Below, piece by piece: positions 1 to 8,334 of a stretch of 64,000 nt of DNA. Each line of letters starts with the position of its first letter. The stretch's first letter is position 1. Origin of the DNA: Micromonospora peucetia (GTDB lineage Bacteria > Actinomycetota > Actinomycetes > Mycobacteriales > Micromonosporaceae). The DNA lies in assembly GCF_900091625.1 (NCBI RefSeq), contig NZ_FMIC01000002.1, forward strand, positions 4,464,001-4,528,000, in the 5' to 3' direction. The position numbers and the translations under genes were made by a program. The notes below the pieces were generated by a model. The model worked only from the letters and a program-made list of their open reading frames with translations, was not told the DNA's origin and searched no databases.

Positions 1-1
1 G

Positions 2-94
2 CTCGGCCCGGCCATCGAGGCCGAGGGCGCCGAGTCGGCGGTGACCCGCTCGATCACGTGGATGCGCGAGCAGGTCGCGGCGGCGTGCCCCTGA
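2..94 (+). CDS. 3' end of an unidentified gene (partial)
   Basis: Only the last 30 codons are inside the window, ending MREQVAAACP and TGA. The reading frame is open from the window edge and has typical GC-rich codon use. It converges on the crotonase gene, with its stop 5 bases from that gene's stop. Position beside the steroid cluster suggests a catabolic enzyme, but I do not recognise the family from so short a tail. Confidence 0.5.
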   Translation, partial: LGPAIEAEGAESAVTRSITWMREQVAAACP

Positions 95-98
95 GCGC

Positions 99-860
99 TC
101 AGGGCACGTCCGCCCACCGCGGCGCGCGCTTGGCGACGAACGCGGCCGCGCCCTCGGCGGCATCCGGCCCGGCGAGCAGCTCGAGGGTCGCGAGTCGGTT
201 GACCGCGGCGAAATCACGTTCGCGGGTGTCCAGGCTCAGGTGCATGAGCCGCTTGGTCGCCAGCACCGCCGCCGGAGAGTGGGTCGCGATCCGGGCGCCG
301 AGCGCGAGCGCGCGCGGGAGGACCTCGTCGGCGGGGACCACGGCGTTGACCAGGCCCAGCTCGTGGGCCCGGGCCGCCGGAAGCGGCTCGGTCGTCAGTC
401 CGAGCTCGAGGGCGACGGCGACCGGCAGGCGACGGGGCAGGTCGGTGCCGCCCTCGGAGGCGGCGATGCCGCGCCCCACCTCGGGCAGTGCGAAGTAGGC
501 GTGCTCGGCCGCGACGACGAGGTCGCAGGCGAGGGCGAGCTCGAAGCCGCCGCCGACGGCGGGCCCGTTGACCGCGGCGATGACCGGCTTGCGGTAACCG
601 CCGCGCAGCAGCGTCAGCGGACTGCGTGCCACGTCGACCAGGCGCCCCTCGGCTGCGGCACGCAGGTCCATCCCGGCGCTGAAGGACAGCTCTCCGGTGC
701 CGGTCAGCACGACCGCGCGCACGCCCGGGTCCGCGTCGTACCCGAGCAGGGCGTCGGTCATCGCCAGGAGGGTGTCGGGGTCGAGGGCGTTACGCACCCG
801 CGGCCTGTTGATCCTGATGACACCCACCGCGTCAACGCGTTCGCACACCACTGTGCCCAT
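99..860 (-). CDS. enoyl-CoA hydratase/isomerase (crotonase) family protein
   Basis: A 253-residue crotonase-fold protein of normal family length. The oxyanion-hole segments are visible as FSAGMDL near residue 62 and GPAVGGGFELALACD near residue 100, and PEVGRG near residue 125 carries the usual active-site acid. A GGAGGG ribosome site precedes the ATG at 860. The family hydrates or isomerises acyl-CoA thioesters in the cytosol. The gene is divergent from ipdA, and the shared intergenic region holds a KstR2 box, so it is probably in the same regulon. It is not EchA20, which lies at 6559. Its exact substrate cannot be read from the sequence. Confidence 0.85.
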   Translation of the reverse strand: MGTVVCERVDAVGVIRINRPRVRNALDPDTLLAMTDALLGYDADPGVRAVVLTGTGELSFSAGMDLRAAAEGRLVDVARSPLTLLRGGYRKPVIAAVNGPAVGGGFELALACDLVVAAEHAYFALPEVGRGIAASEGGTDLPRRLPVAVALELGLTTEPLPAARAHELGLVNAVVPADEVLPRALALGARIATHSPAAVLATKRLMHLSLDTRERDFAAVNRLATLELLAGPDAAEGAAAFVAKRAPRWADVP

Positions 861-919
861 CGTCCCACCCTCCTGCGCATTAGGGTCTTGACCCTTTCCC
901 GATGGCTGTTAGTCTACCA

Positions 920-933
920 ACCAAGCGCTTGCT
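920..933. promoter_or_regulatory. KstR2 operator in the ipdA divergent promoter
   Basis: The bases ACCAAGCGCTTGCT match the published KstR2 consensus AnCAAGnnCTTGnT at every defined position. The site lies 60 bases upstream of the crotonase start and 100 bases upstream of ipdA, so one operator could control both directions. Binding is inferred from the motif and from the kstR2-like gene at 15.7 kb. Confidence 0.85.
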
Positions 934-1032
934 ACACGGTGGCCCGGCCACGGATGCCCGGCACGCGACTCGCTTTCGCACCGCTCGCCACCGCGCTCGA
1001 GTAGTGCCCCGAGACGGAACGATGAGGGACAC

Positions 1033-1893
1033 ATGGCCGACAAGACTCTGACAACCCGCGACGTCGTGTCGCGGCTCGAATCCGGGATGATCATCGGCAT
1101 CGGGGGATGGGGCTCACGGCGCAAGCCCATGGCCCTCGTGCGCGAGATCCTGCGCTCCGACCTCAAGGACCTGACCATCGTCAGCTACGGCGGGCCGGAC
1201 GTCGGCCTGCTCTGCGCCGCGGGCAAGGTCAAGAAGGTCGTCTTCGGTTTCGTCTCGCTCGACAGCATCGCCCTTGACCCGCACTTCCGCGCCGCGCGGC
1301 AGAAAGGCGCCGTCGAGGTCGCCGAGGTCGACGAGGGCATGCTCCAGTGGGGGCTGTACGCCGCCGGCATCCGCCTGCCCTTCCTGCCGACCCGCGCCGG
1401 GCTCGGGTCGGACGTCCTGAAGCACAATCCCGACCTCAAGCTCGTCCAGGACCCGTACGGCACCGAGCAGCTCGTGGCCATGCCGCCGCTGCGCCTCGAC
1501 GCGGCCCTCGTGCACATGAACCGCGCCGACGCCCAGGGCAACGGCCAGTTCCTCGGACCCGACCCGTACTTCGACGACCTCTACTGCCTCGCCGCCGACA
1601 AGGCCTTCATGTCCTGCGAGCGGATCGTGCCCACGGCCGAGCTCAGCGCCGCCGGCCACTCGGCGACGATCAAGATCAACCGTCAGCTCGTCACCGGCGT
1701 CGTCGAGACCCCGAACGGCGCGCACTTCACCTCCTGCGCCCCCGACTACGAACGCGACGAGGCCTTCCAGCGTGAGTACGTCAAGGCCGCCGGTGACCCG
1801 CAGGCCTGGGCCAAGTTCGAGAAGCGATACCTGTCCGGTACGGAAGATGACTACCAGGCGGCCGTCGCCGCCCGAGCCGAGGAGGTCGCATGA
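1033..1893 (+). CDS. ipdA: IpdA, COCHEA-CoA hydrolase subunit alpha
   Basis: This is a 286-residue class I CoA-transferase-fold subunit that closely follows mycobacterial IpdA: GWGSRRKPMA near residue 25, SYGGPDVGLLC near 51, the DEGM segment with Glu101, and DPYFDDLYCLAADK. IpdA with IpdB hydrolyses the last steroid ring (ring C) of COCHEA-CoA, giving an open-chain dioxo-diacyl-CoA. The conserved Glu of the DEG segment is, by family knowledge, the likely catalytic acid. A GAGGGA site sits 3-8 bases ahead of the ATG. The stop overlaps ipdB by four bases (ATGA), which fits translational coupling of a heterodimer. Confidence 0.95.
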   Translation: MADKTLTTRDVVSRLESGMIIGIGGWGSRRKPMALVREILRSDLKDLTIVSYGGPDVGLLCAAGKVKKVVFGFVSLDSIALDPHFRAARQKGAVEVAEVDEGMLQWGLYAAGIRLPFLPTRAGLGSDVLKHNPDLKLVQDPYGTEQLVAMPPLRLDAALVHMNRADAQGNGQFLGPDPYFDDLYCLAADKAFMSCERIVPTAELSAAGHSATIKINRQLVTGVVETPNGAHFTSCAPDYERDEAFQREYVKAAGDPQAWAKFEKRYLSGTEDDYQAAVAARAEEVA

Positions 1894-2717
1894 GCAGCAC
1901 CGTCACCGGGTCTGCGGACCAGCCCACGGGCAGCGCCATCACTGCCGACGCGCCGGTGACCCGCGCCGAGTACTGCGCGGTCGCCGTGGCGGACGCGTTC
2001 GCCGGCGACGGCGAGTTCATCGCCAGCGCCTTCGGCACGATCCCGGCCATCGGCGTCCGCCTCGCCCGGCTCACCGTCGCCCCCGATCTGCTGCTCACCG
2101 ACGGTGAGGCCCACTTCGTCTCCGGCACCTGGCAGATTGGCGCGGACCCGCACGCCACCGAGGGCGTCGTCGTCGAGGGCTGGAGCCCGTTCCGCACGAT
2201 CTTCGACCTCGTCTGGCACGGCAAGCGGCACGTCATGATGATCCCGGCCCAGATCGACGGGCACGGCAACACCAACATCTCGGCCATCGGCGACTACGCC
2301 CAGCCCAAGGTCCAGCTGCTCGGCGTGCGCGGCGCCCCCGGCAACAGCGTCTACCACCCGACCAGCTACTGGGTGCCCAACCACTCCACGCGCAGCTTCG
2401 TCCGGACCGTCGACATGGTCTCCGGCGTCGGCACCGACAGCGCCCGCGCCGCCGGCCCGGCCGCGAGCGCGTACCACGATCTGCGCCGTGTCGTCACCAA
2501 CCTCGCGGTCCTCGACTTCGGCGGCCCCGACGGCGCGATGCGCCTGCTCAGCCTGCACCCCGGCGTCACGCTCGAGGAGTTCCGTGCAGCCACCGCCTGT
2601 GACGTGCACGTCGAGGGTGAGGTCCCGGCCACGCGCGCGCCGAGCGCCGAGGAGCTGCGCCTCATCCGCGAGGTCATCGACCCCCGCTCGCTGCGCGACC
2701 GCGAGATCCCCGCATGA
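1890..2717 (+). CDS. ipdB: IpdB, COCHEA-CoA hydrolase subunit beta
   Basis: A 275-residue CoA-transferase-like beta subunit, slightly longer than mycobacterial IpdB because of an N-terminal extension of about 20 residues rich in Ser and Thr. Conserved stretches include VTRAEYCAVAVADAFAGDGE, RLTVAPDLLLTDGEA and VVTNLAVLDFGG. It pairs with IpdA to open steroid ring C. The start overlaps the ipdA stop and the stop overlaps ipdC (ATGA at both ends), so the three are almost certainly one transcript. Confidence 0.93.
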   Translation: MSSTVTGSADQPTGSAITADAPVTRAEYCAVAVADAFAGDGEFIASAFGTIPAIGVRLARLTVAPDLLLTDGEAHFVSGTWQIGADPHATEGVVVEGWSPFRTIFDLVWHGKRHVMMIPAQIDGHGNTNISAIGDYAQPKVQLLGVRGAPGNSVYHPTSYWVPNHSTRSFVRTVDMVSGVGTDSARAAGPAASAYHDLRRVVTNLAVLDFGGPDGAMRLLSLHPGVTLEEFRAATACDVHVEGEVPATRAPSAEELRLIREVIDPRSLRDREIPA

Positions 2718-3829
2718 GCCAGGCCCAGGGGCCGCACCCGAGGCTGCGTACCCGGGCGACCGACCTGTTCGGGGTGCGGTACCCGATCGTCCAGACCGGC
2801 ATGGGCTACGTCTCCGACGTGCGTTTGACCACCGCGACGGCCAACGCCGGCGGGCTGGGCATCCTCGCGGCCGGCCTGCTGTCCTTCGACGAGCTCGTCG
2901 TGGCCATCGAACAGATCCAGGCTGGCACGGACGCGCCGTTCGGCGTCAACATCCGCGCCGACCAGCCCGACGTCGTCAAGCGCATCGACCTGCTCATCTC
3001 GGCCGGCGTCAAGGTCGCCTCCTTCGCGCTGGCCCCCAAGCAGGCGCTCCTCGCCAAGTGCAAGGACGCCGGCCTCGTCGTCGTCCCGTCGATCGGCGCG
3101 CGCCGCCACGCCGAGAAGGTCGCCGCGTGGGGCGCCGACGCCGTCATCGTGCAGGGCGGCGAGGGTGGCGGCCACACCGGCGGGGTGCCCACCAGCCTGC
3201 TGCTGCCCCAGGTCGTTGACGCCGTCGACATTCCGGTCATCGGCGCCGGTGGCTTCTTCGACGGCCGCGGCCTCGTCGCCGCGCTCGCCTACGGCGCCGA
3301 GGGCATCGCCATGGGCACCCGCTTCCTGCTCACCAGCGACTCGCCGGTCCAGCCGTCGGTCAAGGACGTCTACCTGTCCAAGACGGTCAACGACACCGTC
3401 CTGACCCTGCAGGTCGATGGCGTGCCGCAGCGCGTGCTGCGCGCCGGCACGATCGAGGAACTGGAGCGCACCTCCGCCGCCGGCAGACTGCTGCGGGCCG
3501 TGCGCAACGCCTTCGCCTTCCAGAAGCTGTCCAGCACGCCGTGGGGCGACATGGTCCGAGAGGGCCTGGCCATGCGCAAGGCTCACGACCTGACGTGGAG
3601 TCAGGTCGTCATGGCGGCCAACGCTCCGATGCTCTACCGGTCGGCCCTGCTCGAGGGCAGGACCGACGTCGGCGTCATGGCCACCGGCCAGGTCGTCGGA
3701 CTCATCGACGACGTCCCGACCGTCGCCGAGCTCATCGACCGCATCATCGACGAGGCCACCCGGACCCTCGACCGACTCGGCGTGCCCGCGCCGGTCGCGT
3801 CGGCCCCGGCCGTGCACAAGGAGGACTAG
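2714..3829 (+). CDS. ipdC: IpdC, flavin-dependent oxidoreductase of ring C/D catabolism
   Basis: A 371-residue TIM-barrel flavoprotein of the nitronate monooxygenase / 2-nitropropane dioxygenase family. The FMN-contacting segments appear as PIVQTGMGYVSD near residue 24, GGEGGGHTGG near 150 and IGAGGFFDGRG near 178. Its place immediately after ipdAB, with a four-base overlap, matches mycobacterial Rv3553 (IpdC), which modifies the indane CoA-thioester before ring opening. The family also contains true nitronate monooxygenases and enoyl reductases, but operon context favours IpdC. Confidence 0.9.
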   Translation: MSQAQGPHPRLRTRATDLFGVRYPIVQTGMGYVSDVRLTTATANAGGLGILAAGLLSFDELVVAIEQIQAGTDAPFGVNIRADQPDVVKRIDLLISAGVKVASFALAPKQALLAKCKDAGLVVVPSIGARRHAEKVAAWGADAVIVQGGEGGGHTGGVPTSLLLPQVVDAVDIPVIGAGGFFDGRGLVAALAYGAEGIAMGTRFLLTSDSPVQPSVKDVYLSKTVNDTVLTLQVDGVPQRVLRAGTIEELERTSAAGRLLRAVRNAFAFQKLSSTPWGDMVREGLAMRKAHDLTWSQVVMAANAPMLYRSALLEGRTDVGVMATGQVVGLIDDVPTVAELIDRIIDEATRTLDRLGVPAPVASAPAVHKED

Positions 3830-3831
3830 TC

Positions 3832-4707
3832 ATGGGAGCACTGCAGGGACGGGCCGTCGTCGTCACCGGTGCCGGCCGCGGCCTCGGCCGTGAGCACGCG
3901 CTGCTCGCCGCCGCCGAAGGTGCCTCGGTCGTCGTCGCCGACACCGGCGCCGCCGCCGACGGCACCGGCAGCGAACCCTCGGTCATCGAGGCCGTCGCCG
4001 CCGAGATCACGACCGCTGGCGGGCAGGCCGTGGCCAGCACCGCGGACGTCGCCACCACCGAGGGTGCCCGCGAGTTGCTCACGCTCGCCCGCGACACCTA
4101 TGGGCGCGTCGACGGCCTCGTCAACAACGCCGGCATCCTGCGAGACCGGATGTTCGTGAACATGAGCGAAGACGACTGGGACGCGGTGATCCGTGGCCAA
4201 CTGCGCTCGACGTTCGCGCCGTGCCGGGTGTTCGCCGACCACTGGCGCACCGAGTCCAAGGCCGGCAACCAGCCGGTCGCCTCGATCGTCAACGTCTCCT
4301 CGACCTCAGGCCTTATCGGCGCCGTCGGGCAGACGAACTACGGCGCGGGCAAGGCCGGCATCGCCGCCCTCACCGTCATCCTCGCCGAGGAGATCGGCCG
4401 CTACGGCGTACGCGTCAACGCGATCGTCCCGGTCGCGCGCACCCGGATGACCCAGGACCTGCCCGGCATCGGCGAGATGGTCGCTGCCCCGGCCGACCCC
4501 GCCGCGTTCGACGTCTACCACCCGGGCAACGTCTCCCCGCTCGTCGCCTGGCTGCTCACCGCCGACGCGCCGGTGACCGGCGAGGTGTACTACGCCAAGG
4601 GCGGCGAGATCCGTCGCTTCGCGCCGTGGAGCTACGACTGGACCGTCGACAAGGGTGCCCGCTGGAGCGTCGAGGACATCGCGAAGGAGATGGCCACCCG
4701 TGTCTGA
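3832..4707 (+). CDS. short-chain dehydrogenase/reductase (Rv3548c-like)
   Basis: A 291-residue SDR with a TGAGRGLG nucleotide-binding motif at residues 12-19, NNAG near residue 99, a catalytic Ser in the VNVSS segment and YxxxK as YGAGK. The ATG at 3832 is chosen because an AAGGAGG site ends 6 bases upstream and the Rossmann strand starts at once after it. The closest family I recognise is the SDR next to the mycobacterial ipd genes (Rv3548c type). It probably oxidises or reduces a hydroxyacyl-CoA intermediate of ring C/D breakdown; substrate is not established by the sequence. Confidence 0.85.
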   Translation: MGALQGRAVVVTGAGRGLGREHALLAAAEGASVVVADTGAAADGTGSEPSVIEAVAAEITTAGGQAVASTADVATTEGARELLTLARDTYGRVDGLVNNAGILRDRMFVNMSEDDWDAVIRGQLRSTFAPCRVFADHWRTESKAGNQPVASIVNVSSTSGLIGAVGQTNYGAGKAGIAALTVILAEEIGRYGVRVNAIVPVARTRMTQDLPGIGEMVAAPADPAAFDVYHPGNVSPLVAWLLTADAPVTGEVYYAKGGEIRRFAPWSYDWTVDKGARWSVEDIAKEMATRV

Positions 4708-5497
4708 CACCGGTCACACCAACGCCACCGACTGGGCCGGCCCCGCCCACGGGCTGCTCTCCGGGCGCTCGGTGCTCGTCACCGCCGCGGCCGGCACCGG
4801 CATCGGCTTCTCGACGGCGCGCCGCGCCGCCGAGGAAGGCGCGCGTGTCGCCATCAGCGACCGTCACGAGCGCCGCCTCGCCGAGTCGGTCGACGAGCTT
4901 GAGCGTCTCACCGGGACCCGGCCGCTCGGGGTGCCCTGCGACGTCACCGACCAGGTCCAGCTCGACCACCTCATGGACACCGTCGCCGCCGAGTTCGGCG
5001 GCATCGACGTGCTCGTCAACAACGCCGGCCTCGGCGGCACCGCGGCCGTGCAGGACATGACCGACGACCAGTGGGACTCCGTCCTGTCGGTGACCCTGAC
5101 CTCGACGTTCAAGGCGACCCGGTCGGTGCTGCGGCACATGATCCCGGCCGGCAAGGGGGTCATCGTCAACAACGCCTCCGTCATCGGCTGGCGCGCGCAG
5201 AAGGGACAGGCACACTACGCCGCGGCCAAGGCCGGCGTCATGGCGCTGACCCGGTGCTCGGCCCTCGACGTCGCCGAGCACGGCATCCGGGTCAACGCGG
5301 TGTCCCCGAGCATCGCCCTGCACGCCCACCTGGCCAAGGTGACCAGCGACGAACTGCTCGCCCAACTCTCGGCCCAGGAGGCCTTCGGCCGGGCCGCGAC
5401 GCCGTGGGAGATCGCCAACGTCATCGTCTTTCTCGCCAGTGACTACTCGTCGTACATGACCGGCGAGGTTGTGTCCGTCTCGAGCCAGCACCCGTGA
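4700..5497 (+). CDS. ipdF: IpdF, SDR oxidising the 5-hydroxy steroid CoA intermediate
   Basis: A 265-residue SDR that begins at a GTG overlapping the previous stop by 8 bases. It shares long identical runs with mycobacterial IpdF (Rv3559c): SDRHERRLAES, VLVNNAGLGG, GVIVNNASV.GWRAQ, HYAAAKAGVMALTRCS, ASDYSSYMTGE and the C-terminal QHP. The cofactor motif is AAAGTGIG near residue 28 and the catalytic YxxxK is YAAAK. By family, it dehydrogenates the 5-hydroxyl of the HIP-CoA-derived intermediate so that IpdC, EchA20 and IpdAB can act. Confidence 0.9.
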   Translation: MSDTGHTNATDWAGPAHGLLSGRSVLVTAAAGTGIGFSTARRAAEEGARVAISDRHERRLAESVDELERLTGTRPLGVPCDVTDQVQLDHLMDTVAAEFGGIDVLVNNAGLGGTAAVQDMTDDQWDSVLSVTLTSTFKATRSVLRHMIPAGKGVIVNNASVIGWRAQKGQAHYAAAKAGVMALTRCSALDVAEHGIRVNAVSPSIALHAHLAKVTSDELLAQLSAQEAFGRAATPWEIANVIVFLASDYSSYMTGEVVSVSSQHP

Positions 5498-5558
5498 CCA
5501 CCCGCTGCGTGCCGGCGACCCGCGCTGGCACGCAGCGGACCGACGAAAGGAGCCCGTC

Positions 5559-6032
5559 GTGGCCAACCCCGACGCGCAGGGCGTCACCGGCGCCCCCTTC
5601 CGGCTCGACGTCGAGCGCGGCAAGATCCGCGAGTTCGCGCTGGCCACCGGAGCGGCCGACGCTGCCTACCTGCAGGAGGAGAACCCGGTCGTACAGCCGA
5701 CGTTCCTCACGACGACCTTCTTCTGGCAGGGCGAGGACTCCAACCCGTGGTCCGCGGTCGAGCTCGACCAGCAGCGCGGCCTGCACGCCGAGCAGCAGTA
5801 CACCTTCTTCGGTGAGCCGCCTCGCGCCGGGACCAGGCTCACCTGCCAGTCGCGCATCGGCGAGATCTACACCAAGGTGGGGCGCCGCGGCGGTGAGATG
5901 ACCTTCGCCGTGATGTACACCGACTTCCGCGACGAGACCGGGCGTCTCGTCGCCCAGGCCAAGCTCACCGGTGTCGAGACGGCCCGCCCGCCGGGCACCG
6001 AGGCCGCGACGCAGGACGGAGCTCCCGCATGA
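5559..6032 (+). CDS. MaoC-like dehydratase, N-terminal (FAS1-type) hot-dog subunit
   Basis: A 157-residue single hot-dog protein. The GTG start follows a GAAAGGAG site at 7 bases. Recognisable features are the N-terminal FRLDVERGKIREFALATG stretch and the TFLTTTFFWQ central strand. It lacks the catalytic D-x-N-P-x-H motif, which is present in the next gene; this is typical of the structural half of heterodimeric (R)-specific hydratases such as HadA/HadB pairs. It overlaps the next gene by four bases (ATGA). It likely works with it to hydrate an enoyl-CoA of the ring-opened steroid. Confidence 0.8.
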   Translation: MANPDAQGVTGAPFRLDVERGKIREFALATGAADAAYLQEENPVVQPTFLTTTFFWQGEDSNPWSAVELDQQRGLHAEQQYTFFGEPPRAGTRLTCQSRIGEIYTKVGRRGGEMTFAVMYTDFRDETGRLVAQAKLTGVETARPPGTEAATQDGAPA

Positions 6033-6562
6033 GCGACACGACCGCCACCACCCAGCCCGGTACGACCGAGGTCAGCCTGCCCGTCCCGGCGACCCCGCCG
6101 GCACGCACCCACGGCCCGGTGACCCGCACCGACTTCGTCCGCTACCAGGGCGCTTCGGGTGACATGAACCCGATCCACCACGACGAGGTCTTCGCCAGGT
6201 CCGCCGGGTTCCCGAGCCCCTTTTCGGTGGGCATGTGGCAGGCCAGCCTGCTCGGCACCTACGCCACCGACTGGCTCGGCGGCCCCAACGTGCGTGACTT
6301 CCGCATCCGGTTCCTGGCCCAGGTGTGGCCTGGCGACACCCTCACGCTCGAAGCTGTTCCGCTGCGCACCTACGTGTTCGAGGGTGAGGACGGTCGTGAG
6401 GGTCGCGTCGACGTCGAGCTGACCTGCCGTCGTCAGACCGGTGATACGGCCGTCACGGTGTGGGCGACATTCGTGCTGCCCGGGGCCGCTCTCGACGCCG
6501 CCGTCGGGGGCGCGACACCCGGGACCAGCGAGCAGCCCGAGACCACCGAGGAGCAGGGATGA
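6029..6562 (+). CDS. MaoC-like (R)-specific enoyl-CoA hydratase, catalytic subunit
   Basis: A 177-residue MaoC/hydratase-2 protein with the catalytic motif GDMNPIHHDE near residues 49-58, followed by the usual FSVGMWQASLLGTY helix. The N-terminal 25 residues are Thr/Pro-rich and likely disordered, as is the C-terminal tail. It overlaps the non-catalytic hot-dog gene upstream and echA20 downstream by four bases each. It is predicted to form a heterodimer with the upstream protein and hydrate a trans-2-enoyl-CoA in the cytosol. Confidence 0.85.
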   Translation: MSDTTATTQPGTTEVSLPVPATPPARTHGPVTRTDFVRYQGASGDMNPIHHDEVFARSAGFPSPFSVGMWQASLLGTYATDWLGGPNVRDFRIRFLAQVWPGDTLTLEAVPLRTYVFEGEDGREGRVDVELTCRRQTGDTAVTVWATFVLPGAALDAAVGGATPGTSEQPETTEEQG

Positions 6563-7347
6563 CCCCCACGACCCACGCGTCCGTGACGACGACCACGCAC
6601 CCCGACGGGATCGCCGAGATCGTCGTGGACAACCCGCCGGTCAACGCGCTGCCCGTGGCCGGCTGGTTCGCACTCGCCTCCGCCCTCGACGCCGCCGGCG
6701 CCGACGAATCGGTGCGGGTCGTCGTGCTGCGGGCCGAAGGCCGCGGCTTCAACGCCGGCGTCGACATCAAGGAGATGCAGCACACCGACGGCTTCACCGC
6801 GCTGCTCGGCGCCAACCGCGGCTGCTACGCCGCGTTCAAGGCCGTCTACGAGTGCCCCGTCCCGGTCGTCACCGCCGTCAACGGCTTCTGTCTCGGGGGC
6901 GGCATCGGCCTGGTCGGCAACTCCGACGTCATCGTCGCCTCCGACGACGCCACCTTCGGCCTGCCCGAGGTCGACCGCGGCGCGCTCGGTGCCGCGACCC
7001 ACCTGTCCCGGATGGTGCCCCAGCACCGGATGCGTGCCATGGTCTACACCTCGGCCACGGCCACCGCCCAGGAGCTGCACGCGTACGGCTCGGTCCACAG
7101 CGTCGTACCTCGCGAGCAGCTGCGCGAGGCGGCGTTCGCCGTCGCGGCCCAGATCGCCGGGAAGGACCCCACCGTCATCCGGGCCGCGAAGGCCTCGCTC
7201 AACGGCATCGACCTGTGGGACGTCAACCGCAGCTACCGCTTCGAGCAGGGCTTCACCTTCGAGCTCAACCTCACCGGGGTCGCCGACCGGGTCCGCGACG
7301 AGTTCGCCGGCACCGACAAGGCGGCGCGCTCGGGCCGGGAGGGCTGA
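6559..7347 (+). CDS. echA20: EchA20, ring D-opening crotonase
   Basis: A 262-residue crotonase nearly collinear with mycobacterial EchA20: DNPPVNALP near residue 26, LRAEGRGFNAGVDIKEMQ near 60, ANRGCYAAFKAVYECPVPV, NGFCLGGGIGLVGNSDVIVAS, GLPEVDRGALGAATHLSRMVPQH and the C-terminal YRFEQGFTFELNL.GVAD. EchA20 hydrolyses ring D of HIEC-CoA to give COCHEA-CoA, the IpdAB substrate encoded earlier in the same operon. The ATG at 6559 overlaps the preceding stop; a longer upstream frame is out of register with family length. Confidence 0.94.
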   Translation: MTPTTHASVTTTTHPDGIAEIVVDNPPVNALPVAGWFALASALDAAGADESVRVVVLRAEGRGFNAGVDIKEMQHTDGFTALLGANRGCYAAFKAVYECPVPVVTAVNGFCLGGGIGLVGNSDVIVASDDATFGLPEVDRGALGAATHLSRMVPQHRMRAMVYTSATATAQELHAYGSVHSVVPREQLREAAFAVAAQIAGKDPTVIRAAKASLNGIDLWDVNRSYRFEQGFTFELNLTGVADRVRDEFAGTDKAARSGREG

Positions 7348-7350
7348 GCC

Positions 7351-8334
7351 GTGCGTTCGATGGTGGTCCGTGAGCTCGGGGGGCCCGAGGTGCTCACGCT
7401 CACGGACCGGCCGCAGCCGCAGCCCGGCCCTGGGCAGGTGCTCGTCGACGTCGTCGGCGCCGGGGTGAACTTTCCCGACGGGCTCATCGTCGCCGGCACC
7501 TACCAGACCAAGCCGGAGCTGCCGTTCGTGCCCGGCTGCGAGGTCGCCGGCACGGTCGCGGCGCTCGGCGACGGGGTGACCAGCCCGCCTGTCGGCACCC
7601 GCGTCATCGGCTTCTGTGGCATCGGCGGCTACGCCGCGCAGGTGCTCGTCGACGCCCGCATGGTCCACCCGTTGCCCGAGGGCGTCGACCTCGTCGAGGC
7701 CAGCACGATTCCCGTCGTCTACGGCACGTCCTACCACGGGCTCGTCGACCGGGCCGGCCTCGCCGCCGGCGAGACGCTGCTCGTGCTCGGCGCCTCCGGC
7801 GGCGTCGGCCTCACCGCCGTGCAGATCGGCAAGGCCCTCGGCGCGACCGTGATCGCGGCCGCCTCGAGCGAGGACAAGCGTGAGCTGTGCCTGGCGCACG
7901 GGGCCGACCACGCCATCGGCTACGACGACATGACGGCGACGGTGCGCGAGCTGACCGGTGGCGCCGGTGCCGACGTCGTCTACGACCCCGTCGGCGGCGC
8001 CGCCGCCACCGCGGCGCTGCGTGCCCTTTCGTGGGCCGGGAGGTTCCTCACCGTCGGCTACGCGGCGGGCGAGATCCCGCAGGTCAAGCTCAACCGGCTG
8101 CTGCTCACCGAGGGCGCGGTTCTGGGGGTCCTCTGGGGCGCCTGGGCCAAGCGCAACCCGGAGGCGAACGCCGCGAACATGACGACGTTGCTCGAGTGGA
8201 TCGCCGCTGGTCGGCTGAGGCCACACGTCAGCGAGGTCTTCCCGCTGGAGGAGGCCGCCCGCGCGCTCGGCACGGTGATGAACCGTGGCGCTCTCGGCAA
8301 GATCGCCCTCCGGATGAAAGCAGGCAAGAAGTGA
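7351..8334 (+). CDS. NADPH:quinone oxidoreductase-like MDR family enzyme
   Basis: A 327-residue zinc-independent medium-chain dehydrogenase/reductase. Visible are the GroES-like N-terminal region with GAGVNFPDGLIVAGTYQ near residue 30, the PFVPGCEVAG segment, and the Rossmann motif GASGGVGLTAVQIGKALGA near 147. It begins with a GTG three bases after echA20 and its stop overlaps the next GTG (GTGA). The family reduces enones, quinones or enoyl-CoAs with NADPH. Within this operon an enone or enoyl-CoA reductase role is plausible but unproven. Confidence 0.85.
   Translation: MRSMVVRELGGPEVLTLTDRPQPQPGPGQVLVDVVGAGVNFPDGLIVAGTYQTKPELPFVPGCEVAGTVAALGDGVTSPPVGTRVIGFCGIGGYAAQVLVDARMVHPLPEGVDLVEASTIPVVYGTSYHGLVDRAGLAAGETLLVLGASGGVGLTAVQIGKALGATVIAAASSEDKRELCLAHGADHAIGYDDMTATVRELTGGAGADVVYDPVGGAAATAALRALSWAGRFLTVGYAAGEIPQVKLNRLLLTEGAVLGVLWGAWAKRNPEANAANMTTLLEWIAAGRLRPHVSEVFPLEEAARALGTVMNRGALGKIALRMKAGKK

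Noticed and set aside
2366..3817. 483-codon minus-strand frame opposite ipdB and ipdC
   Set aside because: Shadow of two strongly conserved genes; no domain is recognisable.
6433..8226. 597-codon minus-strand frame opposite the MaoC, echA20 and MDR genes
   Set aside because: High GC3 of the true genes keeps the opposite frame open; the product has no recognisable family and low-complexity composition.
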